Origin: Salinirubellus litoreus
GTDB taxonomy: Archaea > Halobacteriota > Halobacteria > Halobacteriales > Haloarculaceae
Reading direction: 5' to 3'
Assembly: GCF_037335815.1 (NCBI RefSeq)
Contig: NZ_CP147841.1
Span: forward strand, 2,418,001 to 2,482,000
Length of the DNA stretch: 64,000 bases
Positions 1-7,339 of this stretch are shown in pieces. Under the pieces are notes generated by a model. That model was not told where the DNA came from. It ran no database searches and worked only from the letters and a program-made list of their open reading frames with translations. The translations under genes and the position numbers were made by a program. Position 1 is the first letter of the stretch, and each line of letters begins with the position of its first letter.

Positions 1-21
1 CCCCACGCCCAGTATCTCCAT
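1..21 (-). CDS. Start of a TauE/SafE-type sulfite exporter-like gene (partial)
   Basis: Only the first seven codons lie in the window (Met-Glu-Ile-Leu-Gly-Val-Gly); the gene runs off the left edge. It begins 2 nt after the stop codon of the small membrane protein gene, so the two are almost certainly cotranscribed. Haloarchaeal sulfur clusters with this order commonly continue with a TauE/SafE family membrane permease whose N-terminus looks like this, which is the basis of the call. Seven residues cannot prove a family, so the assignment rests on context. Confidence 0.45.
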
Positions 22-23
22 CG

Positions 24-170
24 TCACGCCTCCAGGAACCTCCTGAATCGGGGCGCGGCTATCCGGGTCAGCATCGAGTAGCCGACGTGGAGGACGATCG
101 CCTCGACGAGGACGACGCCGATGAGCGCCGCCGCCTGCGCGTTCCCCGAGAGGGTCTCTATGCCGAACAT
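24..170 (-). CDS. Small single-span membrane protein (DUF7512-like)
   Basis: A 48-residue protein with one predicted transmembrane helix (about residues 13-35) followed by a short basic tail. Sequence and position resemble the small haloarchaeal DUF7512 family, found beside TauE/SafE and YeeE/YedE transporters. It starts at an ATG and ends 2 nt before the next gene, so it probably shares a transcript with the transporter start at the left edge. Its role is unknown; a small accessory subunit of a sulfur transporter is an inference from the neighbourhood. The family name is from memory and was not checked by a search. Confidence 0.75.
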   Translation of the reverse strand: MFGIETLSGNAQAAALIGVVLVEAIVLHVGYSMLTRIAAPRFRRFLEA

Positions 171-273
171 GCGCTCTCACCTACACCGCCCAAACCGGGT
201 TGTGTGCAATTCATGCTTTTCTGCTCGTTGTTCCCTACCCGTTAGCGGGACTTAACGGTTTTGGACCTTCCAT

Positions 274-281
274 ACAATACT
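274..281 (-). promoter_or_regulatory. Candidate sulfur-regulon operator, copy 1 (ACAATACT)
   Basis: The octamer ACAATACT lies about 105 bases upstream of the small membrane protein start. The identical octamer occurs at 2582-2589 upstream of the rhodanese/MBL gene, and related CAATA sites flank the tusA promoter. The remaining gap (171-375) holds no gene I can support. Confidence 0.35.
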
Positions 282-375
282 ATATCGCTCCCGGATACCA
301 GTGTGGTACCGATATATCTCCGTAAGTTACGAGACCAAGGGAACACGCTTCGGCGGCTCCGGTGAGAAGAGGGGG

Positions 376-843
376 TCAGTCCGCCGTGACGGCGTCGGTA
401 CCCGACTCCTCGCGGAGCGAGCGCCAGTAGCCCTGTGCGTACGCGCCGAGAAACATCCCGGCTATCGCCCAGAGGATGGGCCAGTTGCCGATCCCGAGGC
501 TCGCGTACGCCGCGCCGGGACAGATTCCCGAGAGCCCCCAGCCGGCACCGAAGACGGCACCGCCGACCAGCACGTTCCGGTCGAACGACTTGAGCCGGCG
601 CTGGTAGACGTCACCCGTCAGGGGTGCGCGATTGCGTAGCCGCGGGACGACCGCGAACCCGATACCCGACACGACGGCCGCCCCGCCCATCACGAACAGC
701 AGCCCGAGGTCGTCGAACTGGAGGAAGCCGAGGACGACCTCGGGTCGGGCCATGTGGCTGTACCCGAGGCCGAAGCCGAACACCAGTCCCCCGACGAGGA
801 CGAGCGGCACGAACAGCGGGTGTCGATCCTCGCCGAAGCTCAC
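376..843 (-). CDS. YeeE/YedE family transporter, C-terminal-type half
   Basis: A 155-residue membrane protein with about four hydrophobic segments. It carries the signature Gly-Ile-Cys-Pro-Gly (near residue 107), one of the conserved Cys motifs of YeeE/YedE proteins, which move thiosulfate or related sulfur species across the membrane. Full-length YeeE is about 350 residues; here the fold is split over two adjacent genes, this one matching the second half (DUF6691-like). I chose the GTG at 843 because it overlaps the upstream gene's stop (GTGA), indicating translational coupling; the longer reading frame upstream has no family similarity and overlaps that gene. Substrate specificity is inferred from the family and sulfur context. 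Confidence 0.85.
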   Translation of the reverse strand: MSFGEDRHPLFVPLVLVGGLVFGFGLGYSHMARPEVVLGFLQFDDLGLLFVMGGAAVVSGIGFAVVPRLRNRAPLTGDVYQRRLKSFDRNVLVGGAVFGAGWGLSGICPGAAYASLGIGNWPILWAIAGMFLGAYAQGYWRSLREESGTDAVTAD

Positions 844-1328
844 GGTACCACCCCCAGCGCCTGTACCAGCTGGGCGGTTCCGATGGCGACGGCCATGAAC
901 GTCACGACGTTCACGATCGAGGTCTTCGACCCGGAGCCGACGCCGCAGACGCCGTGGCCCGAGGTACACCCCTTGCCGAGCCGCGTGCCGACGCCGACGA
1001 GGATACCCCCACCGAGCAGTCGCCACCACTGTACCTCCGTGGTCCAGCCGCCGGGGCCGATCGTGAGCGCGTAGACGGCCGCGCCGGCGACGATGCCGAC
1101 GGTGAACACGACCCGCCAGTCCCGCGAGGCGAGGTAGTCGGACCGGTTGAACCGCGGGAGTTCCGAGACGTACGACAGCGTCGACTCGAGGAACGTGCTC
1201 GCACCGGCGCTGATGCCGGTCCCGGCGTAGATCAGGACTACGCCGAGGCCCACGAACAGCCCGCCGACGGCGTACTGGAGGACGCCGTTCGGGAAGAACG
1301 GGGCGAGCAGTTCTACTACTCCGGCCAT
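840..1328 (-). CDS. YeeE/YedE family transporter, N-terminal-type half
   Basis: A 162-residue membrane protein with about four hydrophobic stretches. It holds the motif Gly-Lys-Gly-Cys-Thr-Ser-Gly-His-Gly-Val-Cys-Gly (about residues 116-127), typical of the first half of YeeE/YedE sulfur transporters. It pairs with the downstream half-transporter through a 4-nt GTGA overlap, and starts 1 nt after the stop of the rhodanese/MBL gene, so all three form one operon. Together the two halves probably make one thiosulfate-type transporter feeding or draining the persulfide pathway encoded upstream. Confidence 0.88.
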   Translation of the reverse strand: MAGVVELLAPFFPNGVLQYAVGGLFVGLGVVLIYAGTGISAGASTFLESTLSYVSELPRFNRSDYLASRDWRVVFTVGIVAGAAVYALTIGPGGWTTEVQWWRLLGGGILVGVGTRLGKGCTSGHGVCGVGSGSKTSIVNVVTFMAVAIGTAQLVQALGVVP

Positions 1329-1329
1329 C

Positions 1330-2520
1330 TCAGTGCGTCAGCGCGTCCTGGCTGGCGGCGCAGTTGTTCGGCCCGAGTTCGAGCTCGAACGCCTCCTCGT
1401 CGTCGGCGTCCTCCTGACCGAGGTTGATCCCGATAATCTCCTCGTAGTTGGCGGGACGGGGCGGCATGTCCGCGAGCACCAGGTCGACGAACTCGTCCTC
1501 GTCCATCGAGAGCGCGTCCATCCGCTCGGTCAGGTCGCCGATGGTCGCCGTGTAGGTGCCGTCCGCGGCGGGTTCGGCGGCGTCGCTGAAGTGCGCCCCT
1601 CCGACGACCACGTCCTCGTCGAGCGAGAGCACGCGCTCCTGGAGCGACCGGTAGAGGGTCCGGGCCGCCTCGGGTGCGCCGTCGGCCCCTTCCTCGAGGT
1701 CCGGCCGGGCGACGCTCTCCGCGAACAGCCCGTCGCCGGTCAGGAGGACCGCGTCGCCGACGAGGTAGGAGGTCATCCCGGAGGTGTGTCCGGGCGTGTG
1801 GACGACCTCGATCTCCACGTCGCCGACCTCGAAGACCTCGCCGTCCTCGGCGGTCGTCATCTCGTCGGCGTACGTGACCCCGCGATCGACGGCCGCCGCC
1901 GGAATGACACCCTCGACTCCCCGGGCGTCGAGTTCGCGCACGCCCGAGACGTGGTCCGCGTGGACGTGCGTGTCGAACGCGTAGACGAGATCCGCGCCCA
2001 TCGCCTTCGCGTCCTTGACGTACTCGTCGGCGAACGCTCGGAGCGGGTCGACGACCGCCGCTCGGTCGCCCGAGACGATCAGGTACGAGAGACACCCGCT
2101 GGAGGGGCGCTGGTACTGCGCGACCGTCGCGTCCGTCTCGGCGTCGATCTCGTGGTACTCGTAGATACCCGCCCAGCCGTTCATCCCGCGCTCGAGGTTG
2201 ACGGCGTCGACGCCCTCTCGCTTCAGGAGCCCGGCGACGTACTCGCTCGCCCCGCCCTTCGCACACACGGCGACCAGCGGGTGGTCCGCGCTCTCAGGTA
2301 GCGCGTCGAGGTGTTCGGCCTCGACTCCCTCGAGTAGCTCGTAGTAGGGGGCGTTGACGATCTCGACTCCCTCCCCCTCGATCCGCCACTCGGCGTACTC
2401 GCCCTCCGCGCGCACGTCGAGGATAGCCACGTCGTCCCCGTCGTCGATCCAGGCCTTGAGCGTCTCTGGCACGACGGCTTCGACAGTCTCGTCCGGTTCC
2501 GGGAACTCTGTTTCACTCAT
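1330..2520 (-). CDS. Rhodanese-persulfide dioxygenase fusion (MBL-fold)
   Basis: A 396-residue two-domain protein. Residues about 18-130 form a rhodanese domain with active-site loop Cys-Ala-Lys-Gly-Gly-Ala-Ser (Cys near 89). Residues about 140-330 form a metallo-beta-lactamase domain with Thr-His-Val-His-Ala-Asp-His, Thr-Pro-Gly-His-Thr and Gly-Asp-Gly metal-binding motifs, as in ETHE1-type persulfide dioxygenases. Proteins with this domain pair handle sulfane sulfur: the MBL domain oxidises glutathione- or thiol-persulfide to sulfite, and the rhodanese moves sulfur between thiols. It is the first gene of the minus-strand sulfur operon, reading into two YeeE halves, and is divergent from tusA. 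A TATA-like box sits 30 bases upstream. The substrate thiol in a haloarchaeon (gamma-glutamylcysteine rather than glutathione) is an inference. Confidence 0.9.
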   Translation of the reverse strand: MSETEFPEPDETVEAVVPETLKAWIDDGDDVAILDVRAEGEYAEWRIEGEGVEIVNAPYYELLEGVEAEHLDALPESADHPLVAVCAKGGASEYVAGLLKREGVDAVNLERGMNGWAGIYEYHEIDAETDATVAQYQRPSSGCLSYLIVSGDRAAVVDPLRAFADEYVKDAKAMGADLVYAFDTHVHADHVSGVRELDARGVEGVIPAAAVDRGVTYADEMTTAEDGEVFEVGDVEIEVVHTPGHTSGMTSYLVGDAVLLTGDGLFAESVARPDLEEGADGAPEAARTLYRSLQERVLSLDEDVVVGGAHFSDAAEPAADGTYTATIGDLTERMDALSMDEDEFVDLVLADMPPRPANYEEIIGINLGQEDADDEEAFELELGPNNCAASQDALTH

Positions 2521-2549
2521 GCTTCACCAGCCGGTAACGGACGGGGCGA

Positions 2550-2555
2550 CATAAG
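2550..2555 (-). promoter_or_regulatory. TATA-like box of the rhodanese/MBL operon
   Basis: On the minus strand this reads CTTATG, 30-35 bases upstream of the ATG at 2520. That is the usual distance for a haloarchaeal promoter giving a leaderless or nearly leaderless transcript. Confidence 0.45.
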
Positions 2556-2581
2556 CGTTTGCATAGAAAGTCATCATATAC

Positions 2582-2589
2582 ACAATACT
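2582..2589 (-). promoter_or_regulatory. Candidate sulfur-regulon operator, copy 2 (ACAATACT)
   Basis: Exact repeat of the octamer at 274-281. It lies about 30 bases upstream of the predicted TATA box of the rhodanese/MBL gene, where an activator or repressor could act. Confidence 0.4.
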
Positions 2590-2719
2590 GACTTCCCGGA
2601 TCGCCGGTAAGGCTCCCGCAGCCCGAGGGATTCAGGACTGCTGAAGTACGATCCGAGGGCTCAATAGGGCGCGTATTCGAGGTGCACCGTCGACGGTAGG
2701 GCAGCGGAACCGATCGAGT

Positions 2720-2776
2720 ACTATTGCGTTTCTTGTGCACTAATCGAAGGACTTTTTACGGCCCAGGCAATATTGC
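2720..2776 (+). promoter_or_regulatory. tusA promoter with flanking CAATA sites
   Basis: A T-rich TATA-like box (TTTTTA, 2753-2758) is flanked by ACTATTGC (2720-2727, reverse complement GCAATAGT) and the perfect 10-bp palindrome GCAATATTGC (2767-2776). A weaker CCAATACG follows at 2786-2793. The sites share the CAATA core seen upstream of the two minus-strand sulfur genes, which suggests one regulator for the divergent sulfur genes. The promoter lies about 55 bases before the tusA ATG, leaving a short leader. Confidence 0.45.
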
Positions 2777-2811
2777 ATCTCGAGTCCAATACGGAACAGG
2801 ACTGATCCACA

Positions 2812-3057
2812 ATGAGCACGGAGATAGACGCCACGGAGACGCTCGACGTGAAGGGACTGAACTGCCCGATGCCGGTCGTGAAGACCAAGCAGGCGATCGA
2901 CGACCTCGACGCCGGGGAGGTACTGGAGGTGCTGGCGACCGACTCCGGGAGCATGAGTGACATCGCGGGCTGGGCCGACTCGACTCCCAGGGTCGAGCTC
3001 CTGGACCAGCACGAGGACGGGGACGTGTTCAGACACTACGTCCGGAGGACCGAGTGA
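2812..3057 (+). CDS. tusA: TusA family sulfurtransferase
   Basis: An 81-residue TusA-type protein. The motif Leu-Asn-Cys-Pro-Met-Pro (Cys near residue 20) is the hallmark of the family; that Cys carries sulfur as a persulfide. TusA proteins relay sulfur from rhodaneses or desulfurases to partners such as DsrE-type proteins, and the next gene here encodes one. Length is typical. The next gene's ATG begins 2 nt after this stop, so the pair is cotranscribed. Expression is probably co-regulated with the divergent rhodanese/MBL operon through the shared CAATA sites. Confidence 0.93.
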   Translation: MSTEIDATETLDVKGLNCPMPVVKTKQAIDDLDAGEVLEVLATDSGSMSDIAGWADSTPRVELLDQHEDGDVFRHYVRRTE

Positions 3058-3059
3058 CG

Positions 3060-3653
3060 ATGAGCACCGACGCGCAGGGCGGCGAAACCGACGCTGGTTC
3101 CGACGGCGAGGCGGGCGACGCCGCCGAACTACGGGCGCAGGTCGAGGCGCTCCAGGAGCGGGTCGCGGACCTCGAAGCCGAGACGGCCGACGACGGCAAG
3201 TCGATGGTGATCGTCGCGACGAAGGGCACGCTCGACATGGCCTACCCGCCGCTGATACTGGCGAGCACGGCCGCCGCGTTCGACTGGGACGTCACCGTGT
3301 TCTACACCTTCTGGGGGCTCGACGTCCTCCACGAGGAGCGCTCTCGCGACCTCAAGCTGAGCGCGGTCGGCAATCCCAGTATGCCGATGCCGAACGCCGT
3401 CGCCGCGCTCCCGGGGATGGACGGCCTGGCGACGCGGATGATGCGAAAGCGCATCGCCGACAACGGGACCGCCTCCATCGAGGAGCTGATCGACGTCTCG
3501 CTCGACCAGGGCGTCGACCTCCAGGCCTGCCAGATGACGATGGAGCTGATGGACTACGACGAGGGCGACTTCTTCGAGGGGGTCACGACGGGTGTCGGCG
3601 CGGCGACCGCTCTCCAGCGAATGGCCGACGCCGACGTCCAGCTGATGATCTGA
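3060..3653 (+). CDS. DsrE/DsrF/DrsH-like sulfur-relay family protein
   Basis: A 197-residue protein. Residues about 1-45 are an acidic linker with a short coiled coil. The rest is a DsrE-like domain beginning Met-Val-Ile-Val-Ala-Thr-Lys-Gly, with a conserved Cys near residue 158 (Leu-Gln-Ala-Cys-Gln-Met-Thr). The family works with TusA in moving sulfane sulfur between proteins. It follows tusA directly. I used the ATG at 3060; an in-frame GTG at 3054 would overlap the tusA stop (GTGA) and add two residues. No hydrophobic segment is seen, so it is probably cytoplasmic. Confidence 0.85.
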   Translation: MSTDAQGGETDAGSDGEAGDAAELRAQVEALQERVADLEAETADDGKSMVIVATKGTLDMAYPPLILASTAAAFDWDVTVFYTFWGLDVLHEERSRDLKLSAVGNPSMPMPNAVAALPGMDGLATRMMRKRIADNGTASIEELIDVSLDQGVDLQACQMTMELMDYDEGDFFEGVTTGVGAATALQRMADADVQLMI

Positions 3654-3785
3654 CGGTCCGCAGTTCTTCGTTCTCGCGATCACCTCTACGGTATCGACGC
3701 CGCACCTGCCTACGATCGACGGGCGACCGCTATCGCCACCGCATCGATACGTCGGCAGTTCTCACCCGTCGGTAACCCCCGGGAG

Positions 3786-3796
3786 TTATAGTTTAT
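3786..3796 (+). promoter_or_regulatory. TATA box of the universal stress protein gene
   Basis: TTATAGTTTAT ends 19 bases before the ATG at 3815 and is centred about 24 bases from it. It is AT-rich against a GC-rich background and fits a leaderless haloarchaeal transcript. Confidence 0.5.
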
Positions 3797-3814
3797 CACG
3801 AACGATGGCACAGT

Positions 3815-4636
3815 ATGGCATACAGCGTACTCGTCCCGATCGACCGTGACGAGGGGCGCGCGCGTCACCAGGCGGCGTGTGTGTCCCGGTTCCACGACGC
3901 CCCGGAGACGGTCGAGGCGACCGTCCTCTACGTGTATCCGCGTGGGAGGGGCCCCGACGACGACGCGGCCGCGTTCTCGGAAGTCGATGCCGCCGTCGGT
4001 GCCGCGGCGTACCTCGAGGAGCGGGACGTCCCGGTGACGCGCCGGATCGAGCGAGGGGAGGTCGCCGAGCGGATACTCGAAGTCGCCGACGAACTGGATG
4101 CCGACGAGATCGTCGTCGGGGGACGGAAGCGCTCGGGCGTCCAGAAGGTGCTCCTCGGGAGCACGACCCAGGACGTGATGCTCTCGGCCGAGCGACCGGT
4201 CACGGTCACGGGCGAGGACGTCACGCTCGGGGACAGTATCGACCGGCTGCTCGTCCCGGTCGACGCCGGCGAGGAGCGCGCACGCCACCAGGCGGCGTAC
4301 GTCGCCGGGCTCCCCGGCATCGCCGAGGACGTCGATGTGACGGTCCTCTACGTCTTCCGTCACCAGGACTACGCGGGCGCACCCCCCCACGAGTTCGAGG
4401 AGGTCGACGCGGCGGTCGCCGCCGCCGAGTACCTCGAGGAACGGGACGTGACGGTCGATCGCGTCGGCGTCGGGGGGGAGATATCGCGGAAGATCGTCGA
4501 CTACGCGGAGGACCTCGACGTCGACGGCGTCGTCGTCGGGGGGCGGCGGCGCTCCGGGATCCAGAAGGTGCTCATGGGAAGCATCACGACCGACGTGATC
4601 CTCTCGCTCGATCGGCCGGTCACTATCGCGGGGTGA
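3815..4636 (+). CDS. Universal stress protein with two UspA domains
   Basis: A 273-residue protein made of two tandem UspA-like domains (about 1-135 and 143-273). The repeats are clearly homologous: both start with Leu-Val-Pro-(Ile/Val)-Asp, share the stretch Arg-Ala-Arg-His-Gln-Ala-Ala, contain Tyr-Leu-Glu-Glu-Arg-Asp-Val, and end with a Val-Val-Gly-Gly-Arg motif followed by Ser-Gly-(Val/Ile)-Gln-Lys-Val-Leu. That last region corresponds to the nucleotide-binding Gly-rich loop of Usp proteins. Such proteins bind ATP or serve as stress-linked signalling or chaperone factors; the target is unknown. It stands alone with its own TATA box. Confidence 0.88.
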   Translation: MAYSVLVPIDRDEGRARHQAACVSRFHDAPETVEATVLYVYPRGRGPDDDAAAFSEVDAAVGAAAYLEERDVPVTRRIERGEVAERILEVADELDADEIVVGGRKRSGVQKVLLGSTTQDVMLSAERPVTVTGEDVTLGDSIDRLLVPVDAGEERARHQAAYVAGLPGIAEDVDVTVLYVFRHQDYAGAPPHEFEEVDAAVAAAEYLEERDVTVDRVGVGGEISRKIVDYAEDLDVDGVVVGGRRRSGIQKVLMGSITTDVILSLDRPVTIAG

Positions 4637-4662
4637 ACCGCTGCCCGGACCGCTCGTCGGGG

Positions 4663-5055
4663 TTACGCCCTCTCCGCCTCGAACCCGGCCAGGGTCTCCC
4701 GCAACGCGGTCGCGAGTTCGTCGAAGCGGTCCCGGGCCATCGGGTCGGTCGTCACGAACACGCCGCGGTCGTCGACTATGACGCGCGTGAGGTACCCCTC
4801 GTCGAACACCCGGATGGTGAACCGGTACGGACCGAGCTCGTTATCCCGGTAGTCCGTTCGCGAGCGGAACCCCAGGCGTTCGGTCTCCGCGAACCCGACC
4901 AGGTCGGCGTCGGCCTCGAGGTCCCCCCGGAGGTACACCTGTTCGACGTCGTCGTCGGTGAAGAGGGTGACACTCCGTAGCTCGTCGCCCACGGCCGTCC
5001 GGGCCGCACTGACCAGTTCCTCTCCGAGCCCGTCAGGGAGCGATCGTGTCAGCAT
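4663..5055 (-). CDS. Haloarchaeal protein of unknown function (DUF7522-like)
   Basis: A 130-residue soluble acidic protein, recognisable as a haloarchaeal-only family (DUF7522-like from memory). It has an alternating helix/strand pattern with conserved-looking core Tyr-Arg-Phe-Thr-Ile-Arg-Val-Phe near residues 75-85 and a helical C-terminus. No catalytic motif, signal peptide or membrane span is visible. It lies between the stress protein and the M20 peptidase genes, transcribed opposite to both, so context gives no function. Confidence 0.7.
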   Translation of the reverse strand: MLTRSLPDGLGEELVSAARTAVGDELRSVTLFTDDDVEQVYLRGDLEADADLVGFAETERLGFRSRTDYRDNELGPYRFTIRVFDEGYLTRVIVDDRGVFVTTDPMARDRFDELATALRETLAGFEAERA

Positions 5056-5263
5056 GGTCGAGAGTGGGTGAGGGTGACACAGATACCCCGATACCGGTTC
5101 TCACACACCGGGATCGCTGTCGTCTCCCTCGTCCGGCGTCCCCGAACCGTACAGCGAGTCGCTCTCCTGCCAGTGGGTGGCCGAACGTATCAAAGAAGGT
5201 GATTGTTCCCGCCTTCCGGGACTCACCGGGAGGGACATGCACCCGGGGGGTGTAGATCGCGAA

Positions 5264-6523
5264 ATGTCTATCGGCACGCCACCATCCCCACCGGTGGAGT
5301 TCCTGCGCGACGGGGAGGAGCGCCTGGTCGAGGTCACGCTGGAGCTCCTCGGGTTCGACACGACGAACCCACCCGGACGGACACGGGAGGTCGTCGACTG
5401 GCTCGAGGCGGGGTTCGCCGAACTCGACATCGCGACCGAACGGTACGCGGTCGATCCGGCGAAGCCGAACCTCCTCGCGACGCTACCCGGCCGTGGCGAG
5501 CACACCCTCTGTCTCAACGGCCACGTCGACACGGTCCCGTTCGCCGCCGACGAGTGGAGCCACGACCCGCTGGGCGAGCGCGGCGGCGATCGGCTCTACG
5601 GACGCGGGGCGACGGACATGAAGGGAGCGATCGCCTCGATGCTCGAGACGGCCCGCGCGTACGTCGAGACCGGGACGACGCCGCCGGTCACGCTCCTGTT
5701 CGTCCTCGTAAGCGACGAGGAGGTCGGTGGCGACGCGGGGCTACCGGCGCTCCTCGATGCCGACCGGATCGCGGCCGAGGCGTGCGTCATCGGCGAACCG
5801 ACCTGCGAGGCGGGTCGCCACTCGGTGACTGTCGCAGACCGGGGAAGCATCTGGCTCACCCTCGAGGCTCGCGGGCGCGCCGCTCACGGGTCGAGGCCGA
5901 TGCTCGGCGTCAACGCCGTCGACCGGCTCTACGACGCCGTCACTCGGCTACGGGAGCGCTTCGGGTCCCGACCCCTGGCCCTCGACCCCGCCCTGAAGCC
6001 GGTCGTCGAGGAGTCGGTCGCGTACTACGCCCCATCGATGGGCGAGGCGACGGCCCGGGAGCTGTTCGAGTACCCGACCATCAACCTCGGCCGGTTCGAG
6101 GGCGGCGAGGCCGTCAACAGCGTCCCGCAGGCCGCCCGCGCGGAGGTCGACGTCCGCCTGACGGCGGGGATCGACACGCCCGCCGTGCTCGCCGACATCC
6201 GCGAGTGCGTCGCGGGCTGTGAGGGCGTCACGCTGGCGGACGTCTCCTGGAGCGTCGGCACCGCCGAGCCGCTCGACAGCCCGCTGGTCGAGGCCGTCGC
6301 GTCGGTCGCCGGGGACGTGACCGGCGAGCGGGTCTACCGGCGGAGCGCGACGGGCGGCGGCGACGCGAAGGCGCTCCGGAACGCCGGCATCCCGACCGTG
6401 GAGTTCGCGCTCGGGACCGACACGGTCCACGCCGTCGACGAGTACACGACCGTCGAGGCGCTCGTCGGGAACGCGCTCACCTACGCGCGGGTCCCGTACG
6501 CCTACGCCGCGGCGGTCGAGTGA
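5264..6523 (+). CDS. M20 family metallopeptidase (ArgE/DapE/CPG2-like)
   Basis: A 419-residue zinc amidohydrolase. Metal-binding motifs of the family are visible: Asn-Gly-His-Val-Asp-Thr-Val (first His and catalytic Asp), Gly-Arg-Gly-Ala-Thr-Asp-Met-Lys-Gly (bridging Asp), Asp-Glu-Glu-Val-Gly (catalytic Glu pair) and Ile-Gly-Glu-Pro-Thr, with a late metal His in Thr-Val-His-Ala-Val-Asp. The central dimerisation domain starts near Gly-Ser-Ile-Trp-Leu-Thr. The family removes acyl or amino acid groups from small substrates (acetylornithine, succinyl-diaminopimelate, carboxypeptidase substrates); the substrate cannot be read from sequence. The start at 5264 fits family length; an earlier in-frame ATG at 5177 would add a 29-residue non-conserved tail. 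Confidence 0.88.
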   Translation: MSIGTPPSPPVEFLRDGEERLVEVTLELLGFDTTNPPGRTREVVDWLEAGFAELDIATERYAVDPAKPNLLATLPGRGEHTLCLNGHVDTVPFAADEWSHDPLGERGGDRLYGRGATDMKGAIASMLETARAYVETGTTPPVTLLFVLVSDEEVGGDAGLPALLDADRIAAEACVIGEPTCEAGRHSVTVADRGSIWLTLEARGRAAHGSRPMLGVNAVDRLYDAVTRLRERFGSRPLALDPALKPVVEESVAYYAPSMGEATARELFEYPTINLGRFEGGEAVNSVPQAARAEVDVRLTAGIDTPAVLADIRECVAGCEGVTLADVSWSVGTAEPLDSPLVEAVASVAGDVTGERVYRRSATGGGDAKALRNAGIPTVEFALGTDTVHAVDEYTTVEALVGNALTYARVPYAYAAAVE

Positions 6524-6703
6524 CCGACACCCTCCGCGAGTGACACCGGGGGGCCGACCGTGACCCCCAGACCGCCCTCGACCCGGTCGCCGGCCCCCGT
6601 CGCTCGACGCGGAGGTGGTCACCGTCGTCCGCCGAACTCGGCTGGGTAGTCCCGTTCGCGCCATCCGCGTGAACGGTTCGAGGGTTCCGTGAACGTAATC
6701 CGA

Positions 6704-6725
6704 TCCGACAGGCCGGTCTGTCGGA
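6704..6725. repeat. Perfect hairpin in the gap after the M20 peptidase gene
   Basis: TCCGACAG and CTGTCGGA form an 8-bp perfect inverted repeat around a 6-base loop. It sits in the non-coding stretch 6524-6803, about 180 bases after the M20 stop. That stretch otherwise shows only a possible 27-codon frame at 6764-6847. Function is unknown; a transcript-end structure or an operator are both possible. Confidence 0.4.
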
Positions 6726-6803
6726 CCGCATGGTTCAGGTGAGATCCGGCGCAACGACCGGTCATGTCGCCCGACACGCCGACGACCCGGGAGGATAGGG
6801 TAA

Positions 6804-7307
6804 GCCGCCACTCGGCGGCTGGTCGAGAAATTCTCCGCTCCGTGTAGCCCCGGTCAACGCACGGAGGGCGAGTCGGGGAGCCCGCGCGTCGAGACCGACG
6901 GGGACGACCTGTTCCTCACGCTCGGCGGGGAGACCCACCGTCTCGACCGGGATACCGCGGTCGAACTGCGCTCGGCGCTCGGCGAGGCGATAGCCGGCCG
7001 TCGGGAGTTCCTGCGGACGGTCGGCGAGCACCGCGCCGACGGCTCGTACGTCGTCTCCCGGCGCGGCGCGGAGTCGGACGGTCACCGCAAGGTGTTCGAC
7101 TCGTTCGCCGCGCTCCGTCGGCTCTACGAGGGCCTCCCCCGGGAGTTCACCGCGCCGGACGTCGCCGGCGACGGCCTGACCGGTAGCCGCCGGCACACGC
7201 TCGTCCACCACTTCGCCGAACACCCGGTGTTCGACTGTGAACTGGCGAGCAAGCAGCCGCTCACCGGGCGAAAAACCAGGGACGGCGATCCCTCCTTGGG
7301 GGACTGA
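6804..7307 (+). CDS. DUF7528-like haloarchaeal protein, no usable start codon
   Basis: The frame is open from 6804 to the stop at 7305-7307. The conserved-looking part begins near 6891 (Glu-Thr-Asp-Gly-Asp-Asp-Leu-Phe-Leu-Thr-Leu) and runs about 138 residues to Gln-Pro-Leu-Thr-Gly-Arg-Lys-Thr. It resembles a small haloarchaeal family I remember as DUF7528. No ATG, GTG or TTG occurs in this frame before a GTG at 7092, deep inside the conserved part. The true start is therefore lost, non-canonical, or displaced by an indel: an ATG in another frame at 6764 opens a 27-codon frame that stops at 6847. It may be a 5'-damaged gene. The function is unknown; no domain with a known activity is visible. 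Confidence 0.55.
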   Translation, partial: AATRRLVEKFSAPCSPGQRTEGESGSPRVETDGDDLFLTLGGETHRLDRDTAVELRSALGEAIAGRREFLRTVGEHRADGSYVVSRRGAESDGHRKVFDSFAALRRLYEGLPREFTAPDVAGDGLTGSRRHTLVHHFAEHPVFDCELASKQPLTGRKTRDGDPSLGD

Positions 7308-7339
7308 ACGCTTTTGCCGGGCCCGTTCGAGCGACGGGT

